NCBI GenBank assembly: GCA_964501985.1
Contig: CAZCVY010000217.1
Coordinates: 1 to 11,839, forward strand
Source of the DNA: Bog-366 sp964501985
GTDB lineage: Bacteria; Acidobacteriota; Terriglobia; UBA7540
DNA length: 11,839 nt
Direction: 5' to 3'
Notes under the pieces: generated by a model
Seen by the model: the letters and a program-made list of their open reading frames with translations, nothing else
Told to the model about the DNA's origin: nothing
The model's database searches: none
In this document: piece after piece, positions 7,341-11,839 of the stretch
How positions within the stretch are numbered: the stretch's first letter is position 1
Layout of the letters: every line of letters begins with the position of its first letter
Made by a program: the position numbers and the translations under genes

Positions 7341-9248
7341 CTAGTTCTCCGACGGCTGCTCGACATGATCAATCACTAGGATGTCCACGGGGCCCTTGGT
7401 CGATTCGAGCTTCAGCCCAAGCTGCTCCTGAACCGCGGTGAAAATTGATGGCCCGGAAGCATCGGGCGGTGGCGCGGCGTCGGGTGGTGGCCCTCCTCCC
7501 GGCGGCGGACCTCCGCCGGGAGGCCCTTGCATCATCGCCATCGAGCCTTGATCGGGCGCCCACTTGAGCGTGAAGTCGTAATTGCCCTTCAGCCCCGTCT
7601 GGTCCAGTACGTTGCGGCCCAGTTGCTGCGCCAACTGCTGTGCCAGAAACGTCACGGGAACCACTTGGCCCTGGAGTTCGCCCGGACCAATGCGCATGAA
7701 ATTCCCATGTCCGAGCGGGTGGCCATCCGGGCCTTTCATGCTATTGGGGGAGATGTCGTCGGCCTTTGCCTCCTGAAGTTTGGGGCCGCCCTTGGCGACA
7801 ACCAGCGCATAAACTGGGAACTCCTTGGTCGCGTGGCTCACCTTAAGCCCGAACCGGTCCGCCAGCAGCGACTGAATCAGCAGCCCCATCTTTTCGTGAC
7901 GCTCGTCGAGTGGAAGCTTCTCCAGCTCAGCGGAGAAACCATCCGGTTCTTTCGCGTCGATATCGAATTTATCCGAGCTGATCCAGCTTGGCCCTCCCGT
8001 GACCTGAAAGTCTCTGACGTCGTACGCAAGGGCAATGAGTTGCTTTACCGTCGCGCCGGTAGTGGTGAATCGGCCCGGCTGAAACCTTATCCCGATGCGC
8101 ATGTCGCCAGAGTGATTGGGCTTGATGGAGGCAACCTCGAAGGACGGCACGGGCGCTCCGCTGGTTGGGTTGCCGCTTGCCGGGGGTGTTTGCGCATGCA
8201 CCCGCGGGGCGTTAACGAGTCCGAATAACACCGGTCCGGCGATTGCCGCAGTGCCTATTCCGGCCAACAGCAGCTTTCTGGTGAAACTGAGCTTCTCCGT
8301 CGAGCGCTGGGTCATGATGCGGACAATTCGCTGCTTGAGGTCGGCGCCCGTAATTCCCGAGACGCACGCCAGGGGAGATTCGACGCAGAACTGACAGGCC
8401 TTGAGGATACTCTCCGCGTAAACCCGCGGCTCGTTGCCGCAGCGCAGCGCTTCCTCGTCGCAGGCGCGCTCTCGCTCCTCCACCAGCCGCGACCCTAACC
8501 ACCAAACCAGGGGGTGAAACCAGAAGACCGCTTCTACAAGCATGTGGATCGCAGCGGCCAAATTATCGCGCCGACGCACGTGCCACACTTCGTGAGCGAG
8601 GATGGCTTCCAGGTGGGCGTTCTGAAGGTGTTCGGAGATCCCGCGCGGCCATACCAGAACAGGCTTGATAATGCCCAGAATCCCGGGTTCGAGAGAAGAC
8701 GGCGACGATAGCAGCTCGATGGGTTGTCTTATTCCCGCCACACATTCCGCGCGGCGAAGTGCTTCCACTTCGCGCCCCTGGCGTAAGGGCACCGCTTGCC
8801 GTAAGGCTGCGGAGATGCGCCGCCAGCGCGCGAAACCTGCGACGAGGACCGACACGAATCCGCAGAGCCAGACTGCCGCAAGGATCGCCGGGAGCAGGTG
8901 GACAAAGCTTGGTGAGGCCGCCGAGTGAACCGCGGGCGAAATTACTGGCGGCGCCTGTGCGACGAAAGGCTTGCCGAATTCCTCCATGACAAAATAGAAG
9001 GTGGTTGGCATTGCCGCGGCACGGCGCGGCCTAGCCAGCTCGGCCCCAAGGCTGACGAGGAGCGAAAAGGGAATCAGGAACTTTATGGATGCCGCCAACC
9101 AAAGTCCGTAGCGCGCCCGAGCGTGGTTCTTGCGCAAGGTCAGCGTCAGCAATCCCGCAATGACGAGGCATAGCGTCGACTGCCACAAGTGGTTGCCCAG
9201 GGCCTGCGCGGTGCTCGACCAAATTGCTAACAAGTTGTGGGAAATCAT
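7341..9248 (-). CDS. M56 (BlaR1/MecR1-type) membrane zinc protease fused to a TIGR03435 (DUF3738) domain
   Basis: The 635-residue protein starts with an M56 antirepressor protease half. Predicted membrane segments lie at about 24-38, 49-68, 119-139 and 325-345. The zinc protease motif HEVWH is at 219-223, and Glu260 in ERACDEEAL is the expected third zinc ligand. After the fourth membrane segment a TIGR03435 domain begins (FEVASIKP at 370-377, GPSWISSDKFDIDAKEPDG at 419-437, DQTGLKGNYDFTLKW at 549-563, LVIDHVEQPSEN at the end), with a Pro/Gly-rich linker at 575-600. In BlaR1 and MecR1 this outer position holds a penicillin-binding sensor; here it is replaced, so the signal should be something other than a beta-lactam (inference). 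Fusions of this kind are known in Acidobacteria. An AAAGGA ribosome binding site lies 6 nt before the ATG. The repressor gene is directly upstream, as expected for a sensor-repressor pair. Confidence 0.92.
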   Translation of the reverse strand: MISHNLLAIWSSTAQALGNHLWQSTLCLVIAGLLTLTLRKNHARARYGLWLAASIKFLIPFSLLVSLGAELARPRRAAAMPTTFYFVMEEFGKPFVAQAPPVISPAVHSAASPSFVHLLPAILAAVWLCGFVSVLVAGFARWRRISAALRQAVPLRQGREVEALRRAECVAGIRQPIELLSSPSSLEPGILGIIKPVLVWPRGISEHLQNAHLEAILAHEVWHVRRRDNLAAAIHMLVEAVFWFHPLVWWLGSRLVEERERACDEEALRCGNEPRVYAESILKACQFCVESPLACVSGITGADLKQRIVRIMTQRSTEKLSFTRKLLLAGIGTAAIAGPVLFGLVNAPRVHAQTPPASGNPTSGAPVPSFEVASIKPNHSGDMRIGIRFQPGRFTTTGATVKQLIALAYDVRDFQVTGGPSWISSDKFDIDAKEPDGFSAELEKLPLDERHEKMGLLIQSLLADRFGLKVSHATKEFPVYALVVAKGGPKLQEAKADDISPNSMKGPDGHPLGHGNFMRIGPGELQGQVVPVTFLAQQLAQQLGRNVLDQTGLKGNYDFTLKWAPDQGSMAMMQGPPGGGPPPGGGPPPDAAPPPDASGPSIFTAVQEQLGLKLESTKGPVDILVIDHVEQPSEN

Positions 9249-9312
9249 GAGCGGTCCTTTCTTTTACGCTTGCCAGTACTCTGACCCGTTGGTGCCAGGT
9301 CTGAGGAACGTA

Positions 9313-9387
9313 CCGCCGCCCTCTGGGCGGCAACGGGGAAACATAGCGCCACCCGCTAGGGCGGCACGTGCCGGGCTAAAACCCGGC
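9313..9387. repeat. Triple-hairpin intergenic repeat between the blaI-like and M56 genes
   Basis: Three hairpins stand side by side. The first is GCCGCCC-TCT-GGGCGGC (9315-9331, perfect 7-bp stem). The second is GCCACCC-GCTA-GGGCGGC (9348-9365, one mismatch). The third is GCCGGG-CTAAAA-CCCGGC (9370-9387, perfect 6-bp stem). The last begins 1 nt after the stop codon of the blaI-like gene. There is no T-tract, so it is not a classical terminator, but such structure in the transcript could lower expression of the M56 gene relative to the repressor or protect the mRNA end. The block looks like a dispersed palindromic element. Confidence 0.7.
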
Positions 9388-9388
9388 T

Positions 9389-9763
9389 CTACGCTCTCTC
9401 CAGCTTGCGGAGGGTCTTCTCGGCTTCCTTCACATCGTCAATGGTGAGCTTGCCTGTTTCAATCAGGTGCGCCATGACGGGCTGCGGGCGACCGCCGAAC
9501 AGCGCCAGCAGATCGTCAATCAGCCTTCGCTGCGCCGCGTCGCGAGAGATGGCCGGAGCGAAAATGTGAAAGTTGCCGACCTTCTTGACGCGTCGCAGAG
9601 CGCTCTTCCCTTCCAGTCGATAAACCGTGGTCTGAATGGTGGTGTAGGCGGGGCGCTTCTTCTCCGGAAATGCCTCCTGAATTTCGCGAATGGAGGCCTG
9701 ACCCCGCGTCCACAGGGTCTCCATGATCTGCAACTCCAGCTTGGTCAATTTGGGTTCGGCCAT
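9389..9763 (-). CDS. BlaI/MecI/CopY-family winged-helix transcriptional repressor
   Basis: This 124-residue protein matches the length and layout of BlaI/MecI repressors. The winged-helix DNA-binding domain covers residues 1-70 (LTKLELQIMETLW, then ASIREIQEAF, then the recognition region AYTTIQTTVYRLEGKSALRR and a wing ending GNFHIFAP). The C-terminal dimerisation helices cover 74-124. In staphylococcal BlaI and MecI the protease-linked cleavage is at an Asn-Phe pair in the C-terminal domain; the aligned segment here reads VMAHLIETGKL (97-107), so that pair is absent and inactivation may occur at another site. AGGAG lies 7 nt before the ATG. The gene precedes the M56 sensor gene on the same strand and likely represses its own operon through the dyad at its promoter. 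Confidence 0.93.
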   Translation of the reverse strand: MAEPKLTKLELQIMETLWTRGQASIREIQEAFPEKKRPAYTTIQTTVYRLEGKSALRRVKKVGNFHIFAPAISRDAAQRRLIDDLLALFGGRPQPVMAHLIETGKLTIDDVKEAEKTLRKLERA

Positions 9764-9779
9764 TCGCCATCTCCTATCT

Positions 9780-9800
9780 TCGTATGTAATTCTACTACGA
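9780..9800. promoter_or_regulatory. Candidate BlaI-type operator overlapping the -10 box
   Basis: A dyad of form TCGTA-N11-TACGA spans these 21 bp and contains the -10 hexamer. Inside it are the words TACGA, TACTAC and TACAT (as GTA/TAC half-sites), which resemble the TACA/TGTA half-sites bound by BlaI and MecI. Its place over the -10 and start site fits repression by the adjacent regulator. The central part is not symmetric, so the exact operator is uncertain. Confidence 0.45.
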
Positions 9801-9816
9801 GCATAGTTAATGTCAA
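9789..9816 (-). promoter_or_regulatory. Promoter of the blaI-like operon
   Basis: On the minus strand a perfect -35 box TTGACA (9816-9811) is followed by a 16-nt spacer and the -10 box TAGAAT (9794-9789, 5 of 6 to consensus). Transcription would begin near 9782 and leave a leader of about 20 nt before the ATG at 9763. It is the best promoter in the window and probably drives the repressor, the M56 protease and possibly the three genes behind them. Confidence 0.7.
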
Positions 9817-9955
9817 GGCTTTTTTACCCGTCCCTTTGCTTGGGTTTGTAGGACCCTGCGGCCTTTGAATTCCGGCCCGAATGCGGGGGCTGAAAAAAAG
9901 GGCGGATATTATTCCATGTCTCTGGGGATTGTAATCAGTGGCTCGTCGAGCAGGC
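9817..9955. other. Intergenic stretch between ispH 3' end and the blaI-like promoter, no gene seen
   Basis: This 139-bp stretch lies downstream of ispH. On the minus strand it has a run of seven T (9899-9893) but no strong GC hairpin directly before it, so a classical ispH terminator is not supported. A loose dyad GGCC...GGCC at about 9860-9877 surrounds a GAATTC. I find no convincing small gene here. Confidence 0.4.
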
Positions 9956-10906
9956 TCAGCCGCGCACGCCAATCTCGCGAATAAGTTCGGGGGGAAGAAG
10001 AAAAGTGACCTTTTCTTCGATGGCCATGACCTCTTCGATATGCTCGACGCCCAACGACTGGAAATAGGCGACGGCTTGTTGAACAAGGTATTCCGGCGCG
10101 GAGGCGCCCGCGGTGATGGCAACCGTTTCGACACCGTCCAACCACTCGGGTTGAATCTCCGAGGCATCATCGATCAGGAAAGCCTTAGCGCCGGCGCCCT
10201 CGGCAACTTCGCGAAGGCGGCGGGAATTGGAACTGTTATCGGATCCCAAAACCAGAACCAAGTCGGCATCCTCGGCCAGGAGCTTGACCGCTGTCTGCCG
10301 GTTTTGGGTAGCGTAACAGATGTCGTCACTCGCGGGGGCTGTCAGGTTCGGGAATCGGCGGCGAAGGACTTCGATGATCACGTTGGCGTCATCAACGCCT
10401 AAAGTGGTTTGGGTGGTCACGGCAACACGGTCCGGGTCAGGGACCTGCACCTTCTCCGCCTCTTCGACGCTGCCGACCAGTTGAATCCGGCCCGGGACCT
10501 CTCCCATCGTTCCGACCACTTCGTCATGGCCGGCATGGCCCACGAGAATGATGGAGCGATCGTCATGGGCATAGCGAACTGCTTCCATGTGAACCTTGGT
10601 GACCAGCGGGCAAGTGGCGTCAATGACCTTCAGGTTTTTCGCCGCGGCTTCGGCTCGAACCTCCGGCGCAACACCATGCGCGCTGAAAATTGCCACTGCG
10701 CCATCCGGAACCTCGGTGAGCTCGTCGACAAAAACCGCACCCTTGGCGGCAAGGGAACGGATGACGTACTTGTTGTGGACAATCTCCTTGCGAACGTATA
10801 CCGGGGAGCCGTAAAGCTGAAGCGCCATGTTGACGACATCGATGGCACGGTCGACGCCGGCGCAGAATCCACGCGGTTTGGCCAGTACTACTTTCTTGAT
10901 AGACAT
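9956..10906 (-). CDS. ispH: 4-hydroxy-3-methylbut-2-enyl diphosphate reductase
   Basis: This 316-residue protein is full length for IspH (LytB), the last enzyme of the MEP pathway. It reduces HMBPP to IPP and DMAPP with a 4Fe-4S cluster in the cytoplasm. The three cluster cysteines are Cys15 (PRGFCAGVDRAI), Cys99 (IDATCPLVTKVH) and Cys197 (DDICYATQNRQ). Substrate-site residues also match: His44 (EIVHNKYV), His127 and Glu129 (GHAGHDEVVGTMGE), Thr167/168 (TTQTTLG), Ser225-Ser226-Asn227 (GSDNSSNS) and Ser269 (AGASAPE). The ATG at 10906 precedes SIKKVVLAKPRGFCAG, the normal N-terminus; the ribosome binding site is weak (GAG-rich). It is transcribed divergently from the MOSC gene and shares a strand with the blaI-like operon, which has its own promoter. 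Confidence 0.98.
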   Translation of the reverse strand: MSIKKVVLAKPRGFCAGVDRAIDVVNMALQLYGSPVYVRKEIVHNKYVIRSLAAKGAVFVDELTEVPDGAVAIFSAHGVAPEVRAEAAAKNLKVIDATCPLVTKVHMEAVRYAHDDRSIILVGHAGHDEVVGTMGEVPGRIQLVGSVEEAEKVQVPDPDRVAVTTQTTLGVDDANVIIEVLRRRFPNLTAPASDDICYATQNRQTAVKLLAEDADLVLVLGSDNSSNSRRLREVAEGAGAKAFLIDDASEIQPEWLDGVETVAITAGASAPEYLVQQAVAYFQSLGVEHIEEVMAIEEKVTFLLPPELIREIGVRG

Positions 10907-10956
10907 CTCAAATTCTCGACTTTGCCCTCATCTTACGGAAGGAAACCCCAATGTTC

Positions 10957-10985
10957 ATTCTATAGGAACCGCGCGGGTTCGTCAA
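10957..10985 (-). promoter_or_regulatory. Promoter of ispH
   Basis: On the minus strand a -35 box TTGACG (10985-10980) is followed by a 17-nt spacer and TAGAAT (10962-10957), the same -10 hexamer as at the blaI-like promoter. The leader to the ATG at 10906 would be about 45 nt. Confidence 0.6.
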
Positions 10986-11009
10986 AATTCCGTTATGATC
11001 GCTAGCGGG

Positions 11010-11015
11010 TATAAT
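11010..11015 (+). promoter_or_regulatory. Candidate -10 box for the MOSC-domain gene
   Basis: A perfect TATAAT lies on the plus strand 65 bp before the ATG at 11081. The -35 region at 17 nt spacing (ATTCCG) is poor, so activation or an alternative promoter element may be needed. It stands back to back with the ispH promoter, with the two -10 boxes about 50 bp apart. Confidence 0.4.
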
Positions 11016-11080
11016 TGAGGTAGGAGCGAAAGAACACCATCATACAGCGAGGTAATCTCGCCGCTACGTCTTCTAACCCT

Positions 11081-11728
11081 ATGAAGGTCATTTCTATCAA
11101 CGTCTCGTTGCCGCGTGCTGTGAGTATCCACGGGCAGGAAGTTGAAACCGGCATATTCAAAGTTCCCGTTACCGGGCCGGTCGTGGTTCGCGAGCTGAAC
11201 CTTGAAGGCGACGAACAGGCCGACCTCTCGGTCCACGGCGGTTCCGACAAGGCCGTGTATCTCTATTCCTGGGACAACATCCTGTACTGGAGGAAAGCCC
11301 TGAGCCGCGATGATCTGGGTCCAGGGTCGTTCGGTGAAAATTTGACGGTGGAGGGACTCGGGGAGAACGACGTCGCCATCGGTGACGAGTTCGAGATTGG
11401 GACTGCGCGTTTCAGAGTGACCCAACCGCGCATGCCCTGCTTCAAGCTGGCACTGGCGCTCGAGACACCCAGCATCACCAAGACATTTTCGGAAAGCGGG
11501 CGCACCGGTTGCTATCTTCGCGTGCTTCAGGAAGGCGTCATCCAGGTGGGAGACCCGATTTACCCCCTTCCCTCTCGCGAATCCGCGAGGGTAACGATTG
11601 CCGATTACGTGGAGATGTACAGAACAAGCGGCGCTACCCGGGATCAAATCCGAAAAGTCCTCAGCCTGGCGGCCCTCCCCGAGGGTGGGAAAAACGAGTT
11701 CATTAGAAAGATGGCAAGTTGGGGCTAG
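11081..11728 (+). CDS. MOSC-domain protein of the YiiM type (MOSC plus 3-alpha domain)
   Basis: This 215-residue protein has a MOSC domain at about 18-165. Landmarks are VHGGSDKAVY (51-60, His52), the FGENLTVEGLGENDVAIGD block (84-102), the molybdenum-site region VTQPRMPCFKLA (113-124) with Cys120, the presumed molybdenum ligand, and GCYLRVLQEGVIQVGD (143-158). The C-terminal 3-alpha domain covers 170-211 (VTIADYVEMYRTSG). Length and layout fit YiiM, a molybdenum-cofactor enzyme that reduces N-hydroxylated bases and related compounds in E. coli; the substrate here is inferred from the family only. The ATG is chosen because MKVISINVSLPRAV matches the usual family N-terminus, although no clear ribosome binding site precedes it (the nearest GAGG, at 11049-11052, is 28 nt upstream). 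No cofactor synthesis gene is nearby. Confidence 0.9.
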   Translation: MKVISINVSLPRAVSIHGQEVETGIFKVPVTGPVVVRELNLEGDEQADLSVHGGSDKAVYLYSWDNILYWRKALSRDDLGPGSFGENLTVEGLGENDVAIGDEFEIGTARFRVTQPRMPCFKLALALETPSITKTFSESGRTGCYLRVLQEGVIQVGDPIYPLPSRESARVTIADYVEMYRTSGATRDQIRKVLSLAALPEGGKNEFIRKMASWG

Positions 11729-11819
11729 AAGCCAAATGTCGTGAGTCACATCATAGGTTCTGACTCCTGACTTCTAGCTTCTAACTGCTAAGTTGACTAC
11801 ACTAAATAATGCTCTTAAT

Positions 11820-11839
11820 TGGTAGCGACCGTGGAATTC
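11820..11839 (-). tRNA. 3' end of a tRNA gene, truncated by the window edge (isotype unknown)
   Basis: Read on the minus strand the last 20 bases are GAAT (end of a TTCGAAT T-loop), TCCAC (3' strand of a T-stem), GGTCGCT (3' strand of a 7-bp acceptor stem), A (discriminator) and an encoded CCA, followed by an AT-rich stretch. The order and lengths fit a tRNA 3' end exactly, but only a quarter of the molecule is in view and pairing cannot be tested. The 91 bp between the MOSC stop and this point hold no gene that I can support. Confidence 0.45.

Noticed and set aside
7341..9248. Beta-lactam resistance function for the BlaI-M56 pair
   Set aside because: No penicillin-binding sensor domain and no beta-lactamase gene is present; the outer domain is TIGR03435.
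9893..9899. T-run on the minus strand as an ispH terminator
   Set aside because: No stable GC-rich stem lies directly before the run.
10982..11749. Minus-strand 255-codon frame across the MOSC gene
   Set aside because: Shadow of the MOSC gene, whose plus-strand product has all family motifs.
11793..11821. TTGACT with a downstream AT-rich hexamer as a promoter
   Set aside because: The -10 match (TAATTG) is poor and overlaps the presumed tRNA 3' end, so there is no gene for it to drive in view.

Overview
The window looks like a chromosomal segment of an acidobacterium (Acidobacteriota), most likely a soil or Solibacter/Terriglobia-type lineage. The evidence is the gene families it holds. There are two copies of the soil-associated TIGR03435 (DUF3738) domain, one VWFA-related protein of the Acidobacteria type (TIGR03436-like), and a large Oar-like TonB-dependent receptor with an N-terminal carboxypeptidase-regulatory-like domain. 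The DNA is visibly GC-rich and carries several families of short palindromic intergenic repeats. The taxonomic call is an inference from family content; no rRNA is present.

Layout from left to right. A chlorite-dismutase/HemQ-family gene (1-536, minus) is cut by the left edge and starts at a TTG behind a strong ribosome binding site. A 291-bp gap follows, carrying a 25-bp inverted repeat. Then comes a block of five genes, all on the minus strand and read right to left: BlaI/MecI-type repressor (9763-9389), M56 BlaR1-type membrane protease fused to a TIGR03435 domain (9248-7341), stand-alone secreted TIGR03435 protein (7299-6271), TonB-dependent receptor (6176-3027), VWFA-related secreted protein (3023-828). 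Spacings are 140, 41, 94 and 3 bp, so the block could be one operon, with the last two genes almost certainly coupled. To the right lie ispH (10906-9956, minus), a divergent MOSC-domain gene related to yiiM (11081-11728, plus), and what looks like the 3' end of a tRNA gene (minus) running off the right edge.

How the genes may work together. BlaI and an M56 protease form a known signalling pair: a periplasmic sensor activates the zinc protease, the repressor is inactivated, and target genes are expressed. Here the sensor is a TIGR03435 domain rather than a penicillin-binding domain. A second, soluble TIGR03435 protein, an outer-membrane receptor and a VWFA-related protein follow on the same strand. 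The best candidate for an undescribed system in this window is therefore a protease-controlled envelope module in which TIGR03435 is the sensing element. The blaI promoter has near-consensus -35/-10 boxes overlapped by a dyad that fits autoregulation. ispH (isoprenoid synthesis), the HemQ-like gene (haem) and the MOSC gene are housekeeping or stress functions with no evident link to the module.

Three dispersed palindromic repeats are present: one upstream of the HemQ-like gene, one triple-hairpin element between blaI and the M56 gene, and one that lies inside the coding sequence of the VWFA-related protein and supplies most of its N-terminal extension. Long open frames on the plus strand opposite the large minus-strand genes are antisense shadows.
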